Assembly: GCF_000498535.1 (NCBI RefSeq)
Contig: NZ_AVGG01000019.1
Location: 62,001-126,000, forward strand
Direction: 5' to 3'
DNA: 64,000 nt
Source of the DNA: Flavobacterium limnosediminis JC2902
GTDB lineage: Bacteria > Bacteroidota > Bacteroidia > Flavobacteriales > Flavobacteriaceae
The notes under the pieces: generated by a model
The model's database searches: none
Told to the model about the DNA's origin: nothing
Seen by the model: only the letters and a program-made list of their open reading frames with translations
Translations under genes and position numbers: made by a program
Shown here: positions 27,277 to 36,977 of the stretch, one piece after another
Layout: the number at the start of each line of letters is the position of its first letter
Position numbering within the stretch: position 1 is the first letter of the stretch

Positions 27277-30200
27277 ATGCGATTCGCTTTCTTACTTTCA
27301 TTATTTCTTACCACTTTATTTTCGTTTGGACAGAAAAACCAAAAAACCATTGGTTTCATTGAGAACAAAGGTCAGATCGTTGACCAGAAAGGAAAAGCTA
27401 ACAAGGCCGTTCAGTATCTTTTAAATACTCCCGGATTAAATGTACAGTTGCGGGAGAATGGGTTTTCGTATGACATTTATGAAGCGAAGAAAATTCCGTT
27501 AACGAAAAAAGAAAAGCGTTCCAGAGAAACAAATAATAGTTTTAAAGACGGAAAGGACACTCCCGATTACTCACTGGAATACAATTACCATCGTATCGAT
27601 ATTGATTTCTTAAACTCGAATGCTAACGTGAAATTGTTGGCTGAAGAGAAATCATCCGATTATGACAACTACTATAATGTGGCACATGCGCCGGAAGGGA
27701 TTACCGGTGTACATAAATACAAGAAAGTTACTTATAGGAACATTTACAATAACATTGACGCGGTTTTCTTTATTCCGAAAGACACCACTAAAGTTGTGGA
27801 GTATAATTTCATCGTAAAACCGGGTGGAAAAGTATCGGACATTCAGTTGAAATTTAACGGTGCGAAAACCGAATTGGCTGACAATAAAATCAAAATGAAC
27901 GTTCGTTTTGGGCAGATGGAAGAAACACTGCCGTTGAGTTGGATTGAAAACGGGAACTCTAGAAAAGAGATTGCGGTTGGTTATAAAAAGATTAAGAGGA
28001 ATGTGTATGGTTTTGAGGGGGAGGTAAATGTTTCCGATAAGACTGTTGTGATTGATCCAGTGCCGGTTCGGTTGTGGGGGACTTATTTTGGGGGAATGGG
28101 ACACGAACACAGTATAACAGCGATTGACATAGATCATAATGGTAATTCATATTTATCAGGAAACTCGACAAGTCAGGATAATATTGCTACAAGCGGCACA
28201 TTTCAGACAAACTATAACAGTTCGCCTTTATTTGGATTTACTACAAAAATGAATTCCGGTGGACTTAGGGTTTGGGGTACTTACATCGTCCCTAACTATG
28301 GTGGTAATAATGGGGTTAATGATATAGTATTGAATTCTTCTAATGAATTATATTTGGTAGGATATGCCTATATCACACCTTCTAATTATCTTTCAACTCC
28401 TGGATCACACAAAGAAACAGGATCGCTCAACACATATGATGGCTACATCTTAAAACTTGACAATAATGGTTTGCGGATATGGGGCACCTATTTCGGAGGT
28501 GAAAGGGATGATAAAATAAAAACGATTAGCATTGATAGTCAGAATAATATTTTCATTGGAGGTGAAACCAACAGTATAACAGGGATAAGCTCTCCTAATA
28601 CATTTCAAACAACTAACAGTAACACTAGCAATAAAATAGGTTTTTTTTCTAAATTTTCATCTTCGGGCAGTCAACTATACTCAAGTTATTTTCCCCGAGA
28701 AGTTATTAAAAGTACAATAGACACAAACAACAATTTTATTTTTACCGGACAATATCAGATTGGTAGTAATTACCCTGACATCTCCACACCCGGCGTTCAT
28801 CAAAATCACACCAATAATGAAGATATTTATATAGCTAAATTTGATTTATCCGGCAACAGAATCTGGTGCACTTATTTTGGAGGAACCACTCCCACTGTTA
28901 GTACTGGGGCTTATGACGACATAATAACTGGTATTGACACAGATTCTTATAATAATGTATATATTACGGGATACACAAGTAGCGCAAACAATATTACAAC
29001 ACCGGGTGTTCATAAAGAAACACATACGAGTTCTGTCGGAGGTCTGGACGTTGATGTTTTTTTAGCAAAGTTTAATCCTATAGGTATTAGGGAGTGGGGA
29101 ACATTTTACGGTGCTGATTCTTCAATTCCTGAAATAAGTCATGATTTAATTGTAAGTGAAAGCGGTGAAATTTATATTACAGGAGAAACAAATAGTTTTA
29201 GCGATATTGCCACATCTCATGGTTTTCAACCTTCAAAAAACGCACTTAGAGATGGCTTTTTTACAAAATTTAATCCAAATGGTAATATTGTCTGGGGAAG
29301 TTACTATGGAGGATCGCTTATAGATTGGTGTACAAATATTATGGTAAAAAACCACACTGTGTATATTGCTGGAATAACAAGTAGTCCTGATAGCATTGCA
29401 ACTAGCGGCACACATAAAACTATTGTAGAAGGTAATGATAGTTTCATCGTAAAATTTTCAGATTGCACAACTACCACAGTCACTACTCAAAATTTATCTC
29501 TTTGCATCGGCAGTAATATTAATCTAACAGCTTTTACAGGCGACAGTTACTCTTGGGCAGGACCTAACGGATTTACTTCCACACAACAAAACCCGATAAT
29601 TCCAAATGCAAATTCGACCCATAGTGGGCAATACACCTGTACAATTACAGGAGGTGATGGATGTAGTGATTATTCTTATGTAGATATTATGGTTGTCCCC
29701 GACAACACTCCTCCTGTTCTCAACGTAGCAAACCTACCAACTATCAACGGAGATTGTAATAGCATTGTTTCCACCATTCCAACCGCAACCGATAATTGTG
29801 CCGGCAACATTATCGCAACCACGGCAAGTCCTTTGAGTTACACTACGCCGGGAACGTACACCATCGTGTGGAATTATAACGATGGAAACGGAAATACAGC
29901 TACCCAAAATCAGACAGTAATTGTATCCGCTACCAATACTCCGACTGTAAATGCAAACTATTATTTTTGCCCTAATCAAACGCCAAGGTTATCAGACATC
30001 ACCATCACCGGCCAAAACATCAAATGGTATGATGCCCCAACAGGAGGAAATTTATTAGCAAACATTACTCTTTTACAAAACGGAATCACCTATTATGCTT
30101 CCCAAACGATAAATGGTTGTGAAAGTACACGGGTTCCGGTAACAGTTGCCATTCAGAACACGACTGCTCCAACAGGGAATGCTAACCAAAGTTTCTGCAG

Positions 30201-31371
30201 TTCCCAGAATGCAACTTTGAATGATATTGCTGTTTCAGGCAATAACCTTATCTGGTATGACAGCGCTACAGGAACTACAGTTTTACCTTCCACAACTTTA
30301 TTGGCGAACAATTCTACTTATTATGCCACGCAGACGGTAAACGGTTGTGAAAGCCCTACCCGATTTTCGGTAACGGTGACACTTATCAATACGCTGAATG
30401 CAAACGACTATGCCGAAACATTTTGTGATGATTTGAATGATGGTATAGAAGTAATCGATTTGTCGGATTATAATGCGCACTTAATTTCGAATACGACGAA
30501 TCATACTTTTACCTATTACACTTCGCAAATCGGAGCGGAAAACCAGATTTCTGCCGATGCAATCACCAATTCCAGTAATTACAATCTGACGGTTGGAGTG
30601 CATACTATTTATGTTCGGATTGACTCGTCGAACGGTTGCCATCAGGTGGTGGAATTGACTCTGACGTTGTTCAGCAAACCAATTATCCCGATTACGGACA
30701 TCATGCCAATCTGTGAAGGCAGTTCGATTACGGTAAATGCAGGTAATGGCTTCGACAGTTATTTGTGGTCGACTACGGAAACGACGCCTTCCATTACAAT
30801 TTCCAATCCGGGAATTTATTCGGTTTCGGTTTCGGAAAATCATGGAGCGTTAACCTGTACCTCGGTTAAGAACTTTACGGTGGTGAATTCGAATGCTGCG
30901 ACGGTTGCCGAAATTGTTACTTCCGACTGGACCAACAGTCAGAACACGATTACCGTTTTACTCACCGGAAACAGTGTGGGCGATTATGTGTATTCGCTTG
31001 ACGGAATTCATTATCAAACCAGCAACACATTTACCGGATTGGAAAGCGGGGAATATATCGTTTACGTTAAAGATAAAAATGGCTGTGGCGTAAAATCGGA
31101 GGATTTTTATTTGCTGATGTATCCTAAATTCTTCACTCCGAACGGGGATGGTTACAACGACTACTGGAAAATCAAACTCTCGGACAACGAACCCGACATG
31201 ACCATACGAATCTTTGACCGTTACGGAAAACTGATGAAGGAACTCGGTGCTGATTCGCAGGGATGGGATGGTACGTATTCAGGAAAAGTACTGCCTTCCA
31301 ACGATTACTGGTTTGTGGTTACCCGCGAGAACGGAAAAGAATATCGAGGGCATTTTACGTTGAAACGATAA
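27277..31371 (+). CDS. Giant SBBP-repeat/Ig-like protein with T9SS type B sorting domain
   Basis: A 1364-residue secreted protein. Signal peptide MRFAFLLSLFLTTLFSFGQ, then a DUF7948-like domain (GFIENKGQIVDQKG, residues about 20-255). Residues about 260-725 hold at least five SBBP beta-propeller blades, each with a WGTYFGG-like motif (RLWGTYFGG, RIWGTYFGG, RIWCTYFGG, REWGTFYGA, VWGSYYGG). Ig-like and HYR modules follow (SYSWAGPNGFTSTQQNP, PTATDNCAGNI), then two Ig-like repeats (ITGQNIKWYDAPTGG, SGNNLIWYDSATG). The C-terminus KFFTPNGDGYNDYWKI to GHFTLKR is the type B sorting domain. It is probably a surface adhesin. The last 80 residues nearly duplicate those of the next gene. Confidence 0.92.
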   Translation: MRFAFLLSLFLTTLFSFGQKNQKTIGFIENKGQIVDQKGKANKAVQYLLNTPGLNVQLRENGFSYDIYEAKKIPLTKKEKRSRETNNSFKDGKDTPDYSLEYNYHRIDIDFLNSNANVKLLAEEKSSDYDNYYNVAHAPEGITGVHKYKKVTYRNIYNNIDAVFFIPKDTTKVVEYNFIVKPGGKVSDIQLKFNGAKTELADNKIKMNVRFGQMEETLPLSWIENGNSRKEIAVGYKKIKRNVYGFEGEVNVSDKTVVIDPVPVRLWGTYFGGMGHEHSITAIDIDHNGNSYLSGNSTSQDNIATSGTFQTNYNSSPLFGFTTKMNSGGLRVWGTYIVPNYGGNNGVNDIVLNSSNELYLVGYAYITPSNYLSTPGSHKETGSLNTYDGYILKLDNNGLRIWGTYFGGERDDKIKTISIDSQNNIFIGGETNSITGISSPNTFQTTNSNTSNKIGFFSKFSSSGSQLYSSYFPREVIKSTIDTNNNFIFTGQYQIGSNYPDISTPGVHQNHTNNEDIYIAKFDLSGNRIWCTYFGGTTPTVSTGAYDDIITGIDTDSYNNVYITGYTSSANNITTPGVHKETHTSSVGGLDVDVFLAKFNPIGIREWGTFYGADSSIPEISHDLIVSESGEIYITGETNSFSDIATSHGFQPSKNALRDGFFTKFNPNGNIVWGSYYGGSLIDWCTNIMVKNHTVYIAGITSSPDSIATSGTHKTIVEGNDSFIVKFSDCTTTTVTTQNLSLCIGSNINLTAFTGDSYSWAGPNGFTSTQQNPIIPNANSTHSGQYTCTITGGDGCSDYSYVDIMVVPDNTPPVLNVANLPTINGDCNSIVSTIPTATDNCAGNIIATTASPLSYTTPGTYTIVWNYNDGNGNTATQNQTVIVSATNTPTVNANYYFCPNQTPRLSDITITGQNIKWYDAPTGGNLLANITLLQNGITYYASQTINGCESTRVPVTVAIQNTTAPTGNANQSFCSSQNATLNDIAVSGNNLIWYDSATGTTVLPSTTLLANNSTYYATQTVNGCESPTRFSVTVTLINTLNANDYAETFCDDLNDGIEVIDLSDYNAHLISNTTNHTFTYYTSQIGAENQISADAITNSSNYNLTVGVHTIYVRIDSSNGCHQVVELTLTLFSKPIIPITDIMPICEGSSITVNAGNGFDSYLWSTTETTPSITISNPGIYSVSVSENHGALTCTSVKNFTVVNSNAATVAEIVTSDWTNSQNTITVLLTGNSVGDYVYSLDGIHYQTSNTFTGLESGEYIVYVKDKNGCGVKSEDFYLLMYPKFFTPNGDGYNDYWKIKLSDNEPDMTIRIFDRYGKLMKELGADSQGWDGTYSGKVLPSNDYWFVVTRENGKEYRGHFTLKR

Positions 31372-31514
31372 GATTCACCCCTAATCAATGTGACAAACTT
31401 CATAATGTTAACACTTATTCTGACAATAGCATAATTATAAATCACGAAATGTTTCTTTTTTGTAAGTTTTTAATTAAAAAAACATTTTCATAGTTATTAC
31501 TCTTATTTTTCCTA

Positions 31515-31522
31515 TATTTTTG
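31515..31522 (+). promoter_or_regulatory. -7 box before the second giant T9SS gene
   Basis: TATTTTTG ends 15 bases before the GTG start at 31538. No TTG at standard spacing. Confidence 0.4.
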
Positions 31523-31537
31523 TAAAAAAAGCATCCC

Positions 31538-34500
31538 GTGAAGTATTCGTTTTTTCTTATCTGTTTCTTGTTTTCCCTACTGTCTTTTTCGCAAAAAAAT
31601 AACACGGCTCCGGTCACGGACAAAGCTTTATTCAAAAACAGAATCATTGAAGATTGCAACGGTAAAATCATTACTGATTCAGTACAGCGTAAATTGTTTT
31701 TTTTGAAAAGACAGGAAGAGTTAGCGGCTAACAGCAAGAGAACCCCACATTCCAAGGCGGCTTTAACGCCAACACATTTGTGCAGTAACAGCAATTTTGA
31801 AGAATATGAAAACCAGTCGGGAACAAATGTTTTAAAAAACTTTCTGTATACTTCAGCGGATCCTTTTAATCCGACGCAATGCAACACTCCTCTTACCATT
31901 GCGAATCAATATATTCCGCAATATGATCCGTCAGCCCCAACACTAATGGCCGGTACGGTTCCTTCAAATCATATAGACGAATACATTGGTGATATTGCTG
32001 CTTTTGACCAATTCGCTCTTAAAATCAACCATAAAGAATCTTTCACTACTTCCGGTGTTACCCAGGTCAAACGTTTCAAAACCAACAATGAAACCGAATT
32101 TCTTTTCAATTACAAAGTGGTTTTACAAAGTATCGAGACATCGGGACATATCAATGAACAACCTTTTTTTAAAGCCAGAATAATACGAAATGACGGAACA
32201 GTGGCTGATGAATTCTGTCTTACGGGAGATCCCAGCAATTGTATTTTCACACAAGGTCCAAATTTTGAAGCAGGAAGTATTGTACTCTATACTCTAAACT
32301 GGCAGTCAGGAAGTTTAGATATTTCATCAATTCCCAACCACGAGGAATTCACTATTGAATTTACAGCAGCGCGTTGCGGATTGGGTGCCCATTTCGGTTA
32401 TGCCTATCTTGATGATTTGTGTTTGCAACATTCGGATGAAAATTTACAGGGAAGCATTGAACTTGATCCGCTTTTCAAAATTTGCCCAACTTTACCACTT
32501 TCTGTGTGTGGGCATTTTACTGTTCCGAATTCGGGTGGCGTTTCTGCTAATATTGACAGCATTACATTGAATGTTTATAATACTCCTAATACCGTTGTTT
32601 ATTCTACGAGCTCTACAAGTTCCCTGGACTTAGTCAATAAAACCTTTTGTTTTCAACTCGACGCCACTAATTTACCTAACATCACAACAGCTAATTATAA
32701 TGTTAGCGTGACTATTAATTACGGACTTACAGATACTAACTGCACAGGGACTGACTTTAATTCTGCAACTGACAGTGATGCTAATCCCGGCTGGGACATT
32801 TCATTTATGAATTGCACCAACGATTGTAATTTCACTTTACTAACCGGAACCCTTAAACTATGTGACTCCAATGATGACGGAAAAGAGTTCTTCAATCTGA
32901 CAAATATTGATTCACAATTAATCGGAACACAGACCGGATTGACGCTGAGTTATTTTACTTCAGTTTCAGATGCCACAAACAATGTGAATCCAATTACAAA
33001 TTTTAATAATTATGAAAGTTACACGGCAACCCTTTTTGCAAGGGTAGCTACTTCAAATCCAACTTGTTTTAAAATAATCGCATTTGCACTTGTAGTTAAA
33101 AACCCGGCGGCAACAATTTCCGGAATTCTAAATGTTTGTAATGGCAGCACCCTATTAACGGCTTCTTCCGGAGTGTCCTATTTATGGTCCAATGGAGCCA
33201 CGACACAAAGCACATCAATAACAACCAACGGGACCTATAGTGTTTCTATAACGGATAGTGACGGTTGCGTATCAGAAGCCTCAGTAACCATTATTCCTTC
33301 CAATGTAGCCGTATCTCCGACCATCGAGGTTACCCAACCGACTTGTTCTGTGCATACAGGGACGATACAAGTAACTTCTCCCGCTGCAGAATTCAGTTTC
33401 GATGGAGGTGTCACATGGTCAACAAATCCAATACTTTCAAACGTACCGGTCGGATCTCATAATGTAAAAATCAAAACAATCAATAACTGTTACTCTTATA
33501 ATACCCAGATTAACATAGTTCCGTTCCAGTCATCCTATCCACATTACAGCAGCACCGATCCAACCAGTTGTAACGGAACGGGAAGCATTACGATTACATC
33601 AGTAGCTGCAGAATATAGTTTTGATGATGGTGTCACCTGGACAACAAACAATATTGCTTCTAATTTAGCATTAGGCATCTATTTAATCCGAACACGTGAT
33701 GCGAACGGATGTATATCGAACTTTAACAATGTCGTTTTAAGCGGAGAATTTTTACCTTCAGCTGCCTATACAACTATTGCCCCATATTGCTCAAATCCCG
33801 GAAGCATCACTATTACTTCTCCTGGAGATGAATTCAGTATAGACGGTGGAACAACCTGGCAAAACTCAAACACGTTTAACAATTTAACACCGGGAAGTTA
33901 TGTCATTAAAGTACGGACAGCTCAAGGTTGTACTTCTCCAAATGTTTATGTGTATTTGACAAGATTTGAAAACAGTTCTCCATCATACACTATTGATGAA
34001 GCCGGATGCGATAAATATGCATCTTTGACCATAACAACACCTGGAGATTTTTACAGTTTTGATGGTGGCACAACTTGGACAACAGACAATACTTTAAGTA
34101 ATTTAAATGGCGGAACAAGTTTTTCCATAAAAGTAAAAAGAGATCCAAACTGTGTAAGCCGCACATCTACGGTACATATTAATTCGCAATATCATCCGAT
34201 TCCAACCCTAACGGATTATGCAATCTTAATTTGCGACAATCAAAACAACGGAAATGAAAGTGTTGATTTAACAAACTTCAATTCAAATTTTATTGCAAAT
34301 ACAACTAATTGCACTTTTGAATACTATTTAACGGAAAATGGTGCCCAAAACCATGTTGCTTCTGAGTTAATCGTTAATAGCACTCAATACCTTCTTAATG
34401 AAGCCCAAAAAACACTTTATGTTTTGGTAACCGATGGTTTTGGCTGCTCAAATGTTACTCATTTAGATCTGACACTTATCCCTACTCCTGTGCCCACTAT

Positions 34501-35173
34501 TAACGATTTCTACTACTTATGTGAACATCATTCCGTTCGTATTAGGGAAACCGAATCATTTGATACTTATCTATGGTCAAACGGAGCGACCACTCCTGCG
34601 ACATTTTTCTTTCAACCTGGTTTTTATACATTAACCGTCACAAAAAATTACGGTTCGGTAACTTGCTCAACAACAAAAACTTTTGAAATCATTTTATCTA
34701 ATCCGGCTACAATTACACAAATTAATTTTGACGATTGGACCTCTGACGAAAATTCTGTACAAGTTATTGTAAACGGATTAGGTGATTACGAATACTCATT
34801 AGACGGTATACATTATCAGGACAGTAATGCTTTTAGTAATTTAAACCCAGGCGAGCATACTGTTTTTGTAAGGGACAAACACGGATGCGGCACCGTAAGT
34901 GACGCTGTTTATTTACTCGTTCATCCCAAATTTTTCACTCCGAACGGTGACGGGTACAACGATTTCTGGAAAATCAAATTCTCGGAAAAAGAACCCAACC
35001 TGACCATCAGAATCTTTGATCGTTACGGAAAACTGATGAAGAAACTCGAGGCCAACTCACAGGGTTGGGATGGTACGTGTTCCGGAAAAGTACAACCTGC
35101 CAACGATTACTGGTTTGTGGTTACCCGCGAGAACGGAAAAGAATACCGTGGTCATTTTACGTTGAAGCGATAA
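31538..35173 (+). CDS. Giant repeat protein with T9SS type B sorting domain
   Basis: A 1211-residue protein starting with GTG (M-K-Y-S-F-F-L, then signal LICFLFSLLSFSQ). Residues about 80-300 form a beta-rich domain of a lectin or jelly-roll sort that I cannot name. About residues 595-880 contain four copies of a roughly 70-residue module with EFSFDGGVTW / EYSFDDGVTW / EFSIDGGTTW / FYSFDGGTTW, a pattern common in CHU_C-linked proteins. Ig-like segments and the type B sorting domain (KFFTPNGDGYNDFWKI to GHFTLKR) complete it. It is probably a cell-surface polymer-binding or adhesive protein. Same strand as the preceding giant gene with a 166-bp gap; separately promoted. Confidence 0.9.
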   Translation: MKYSFFLICFLFSLLSFSQKNNTAPVTDKALFKNRIIEDCNGKIITDSVQRKLFFLKRQEELAANSKRTPHSKAALTPTHLCSNSNFEEYENQSGTNVLKNFLYTSADPFNPTQCNTPLTIANQYIPQYDPSAPTLMAGTVPSNHIDEYIGDIAAFDQFALKINHKESFTTSGVTQVKRFKTNNETEFLFNYKVVLQSIETSGHINEQPFFKARIIRNDGTVADEFCLTGDPSNCIFTQGPNFEAGSIVLYTLNWQSGSLDISSIPNHEEFTIEFTAARCGLGAHFGYAYLDDLCLQHSDENLQGSIELDPLFKICPTLPLSVCGHFTVPNSGGVSANIDSITLNVYNTPNTVVYSTSSTSSLDLVNKTFCFQLDATNLPNITTANYNVSVTINYGLTDTNCTGTDFNSATDSDANPGWDISFMNCTNDCNFTLLTGTLKLCDSNDDGKEFFNLTNIDSQLIGTQTGLTLSYFTSVSDATNNVNPITNFNNYESYTATLFARVATSNPTCFKIIAFALVVKNPAATISGILNVCNGSTLLTASSGVSYLWSNGATTQSTSITTNGTYSVSITDSDGCVSEASVTIIPSNVAVSPTIEVTQPTCSVHTGTIQVTSPAAEFSFDGGVTWSTNPILSNVPVGSHNVKIKTINNCYSYNTQINIVPFQSSYPHYSSTDPTSCNGTGSITITSVAAEYSFDDGVTWTTNNIASNLALGIYLIRTRDANGCISNFNNVVLSGEFLPSAAYTTIAPYCSNPGSITITSPGDEFSIDGGTTWQNSNTFNNLTPGSYVIKVRTAQGCTSPNVYVYLTRFENSSPSYTIDEAGCDKYASLTITTPGDFYSFDGGTTWTTDNTLSNLNGGTSFSIKVKRDPNCVSRTSTVHINSQYHPIPTLTDYAILICDNQNNGNESVDLTNFNSNFIANTTNCTFEYYLTENGAQNHVASELIVNSTQYLLNEAQKTLYVLVTDGFGCSNVTHLDLTLIPTPVPTINDFYYLCEHHSVRIRETESFDTYLWSNGATTPATFFFQPGFYTLTVTKNYGSVTCSTTKTFEIILSNPATITQINFDDWTSDENSVQVIVNGLGDYEYSLDGIHYQDSNAFSNLNPGEHTVFVRDKHGCGTVSDAVYLLVHPKFFTPNGDGYNDFWKIKFSEKEPNLTIRIFDRYGKLMKKLEANSQGWDGTCSGKVQPANDYWFVVTRENGKEYRGHFTLKR

Positions 35174-35191
35174 TTCAAAAATAATAAGTCT

Positions 35192-35224
35192 TTGTTAAAC
35201 CGAATTCAGCTACCTATATTTTTG
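35192..35224 (+). promoter_or_regulatory. Promoter for bshC
   Basis: TTG 35192-35194, 22-bp spacer, TATTTTTG 35217-35224; ATG 28 bases later. Confidence 0.6.
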
Positions 35225-35252
35225 TTATTTTAGCAGAACCAAAAAAATCGTT

Positions 35253-36842
35253 ATGCCAACCGACTGTATCAGTTATCAGAATTCAGGGTATTTTACAAAA
35301 CTTATTGTTGATTATTTGAATCAGGAGCCTGAATTACAGTCGTTGTATCATCGCTTCCCAACCCTGGAAAATTTCAGGCTTCAGGCGGAGGAAAAAGCAA
35401 GCCATTTTCCGGAAGAAAACCGAAATGTGTTGGTAACCGCGCTGGAAAAACAATATTCCGGTTTTGAGGTTTCTGAAGCGACCAAAGCGAACATTGCATT
35501 ATTAAAAGATCCTAAAACACTAACCATAACCACCGGTCATCAGTTGAATCTGTTTACCGGTCCGCTTTATTTTCTCTATAAAATTGTTTCTGCCATTAAC
35601 CTGTCCAAACAATTAAAAGCAGCACATCCTGAATTCAATTTTGTACCTGTTTATTGGATGGCAACCGAGGATCACGATTTTGAGGAGATCAATTACTTTT
35701 ATTTCAGAAACAAAAAAATCCAATGGAACCGTGAAAGTAATGGTCCTGTCGGAAGACTTTCCACAGAAGGACTGGAAGCAGTTTTTGAAGTCTTTTCAAA
35801 AGAATTGGGCGTTGGAACTAATGCCGAGTATTTAAGGGAATTATTCAAAAATGCCTATTTAAAACATTCCAATTTAACCGATGCTACGCGTTATCTGGCC
35901 AATGAACTTTTTAAAGAACAGGGATTGGTGATTATCGACGGTGATGATGCCGAATTAAAAAAATTGTTCATCCCGTATGTTAAACAGGAACTGACCGAAC
36001 AAACTTCTTATACAAAAGTTTCTGAGACGATTGAGAAGTTTAAAAACTATACCGTTCAGGTCAACCCACGGGAAATCAACTTATTTTATATCGATAACGA
36101 TTTAAGAGAGCGTATTGTTTTTGAAGACGGAATTTATCAGATCAACAACACTAAAATTACTTTTTCTGAAAGCGAACTGTTGGCGGAACTGGAAAATTCC
36201 CCTGAGAAATTCAGTCCGAATGTAATTCTGCGTCCTTTATATCAGGAAGTGATACTGCCGAATATCTGTTACATTGGTGGTGGAGGGGAATTGGCATATT
36301 GGCTGGAACTGAAATCGATGTTTGAAGCCTACAACATGGTGTTTCCAATACTCTTATTGCGGAATTCGGTTCTGCTTGCCACTGAAAAACAAGCCGGCAA
36401 AGCCGATAAATTAAACCTGAACTGGAATGATTTATTCTCTAAACAAACTGATTTACTCAATAGAAAAACTTCGGAGTTCTCTGGCCTCAATCTGGATTTT
36501 TCAGAACAGAAAGAATTCCTGAAACGCCAATTTGAGAAACTGAACGATATGGCAGCCCAGACCGACAAATCCTTTTTGGGTGCCGTAAAAGCGCAGGAAA
36601 CAAAACAAATCAAAGGATTGGATGCTTTGGAAAAGAGACTTTTAAAAGCCGAAAAGAGAAAACATAGCGAAGAGTTGCTTCGAATTTCAACGCTGCAAAA
36701 CGAGCTTTTCCCAAACCAGAGTTTACAGGAACGAAAAGCCAATTTCTCCGAATTCTATCTTGAAAACGGTAACAAACTTCTTCATGAAATTTTTGAAAAG
36801 CTGCAGCCGCTTTCAGATACTTTTCAAATAATCATACCTTAA
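35253..36842 (+). CDS. bshC: Bacillithiol synthase BshC (cysteine-adding enzyme)
   Basis: A 529-residue protein with BshC signatures: SGYFTKLIVDYL, TGHQLNLFTGPLYFLYKI (active-site region), FVPVYWMATEDHDFEEIN, ILRPLYQEVILPNICYIGGG and AYWLELKSMFEA. A coiled-coil follows in about 400-490. BshC joins cysteine to glucosaminyl-malate in the last step of bacillithiol synthesis. Bacteroidota encode bshA and bshB elsewhere; neither is in this window. Monocistronic by promoter and spacing. Confidence 0.95.
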   Translation: MPTDCISYQNSGYFTKLIVDYLNQEPELQSLYHRFPTLENFRLQAEEKASHFPEENRNVLVTALEKQYSGFEVSEATKANIALLKDPKTLTITTGHQLNLFTGPLYFLYKIVSAINLSKQLKAAHPEFNFVPVYWMATEDHDFEEINYFYFRNKKIQWNRESNGPVGRLSTEGLEAVFEVFSKELGVGTNAEYLRELFKNAYLKHSNLTDATRYLANELFKEQGLVIIDGDDAELKKLFIPYVKQELTEQTSYTKVSETIEKFKNYTVQVNPREINLFYIDNDLRERIVFEDGIYQINNTKITFSESELLAELENSPEKFSPNVILRPLYQEVILPNICYIGGGGELAYWLELKSMFEAYNMVFPILLLRNSVLLATEKQAGKADKLNLNWNDLFSKQTDLLNRKTSEFSGLNLDFSEQKEFLKRQFEKLNDMAAQTDKSFLGAVKAQETKQIKGLDALEKRLLKAEKRKHSEELLRISTLQNELFPNQSLQERKANFSEFYLENGNKLLHEIFEKLQPLSDTFQIIIP

Positions 36843-36898
36843 AAGAACGTTTTTTCTTCTTAAAATTGTAATTGGTCGATTTTTTATAACATTTTATC

Positions 36899-36920
36899 TA
36901 TATTTTTTTAAAAAAATATA
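36899..36920. repeat. Perfect 22-bp AT palindrome
   Basis: TATA-T7-A7-TATA is perfectly self-complementary, flanked by ATC/GAT. It lies between bshC and the SUMF1-like gene, about 20 bp upstream of a TATTTTCG box. It could be a weak terminator, an operator or a structural element. Confidence 0.6.
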
Positions 36921-36977
36921 AGATGGCGTTAAAAAAATGTTATTTTCGCACGACAATTTTAGAAAACAAATAATATT

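Noticed and set aside
27652..28137. 161-residue minus-strand frame opposite the giant T9SS gene
   Set aside because: Antisense to the DUF7948 region, compositionally unlike a real protein.
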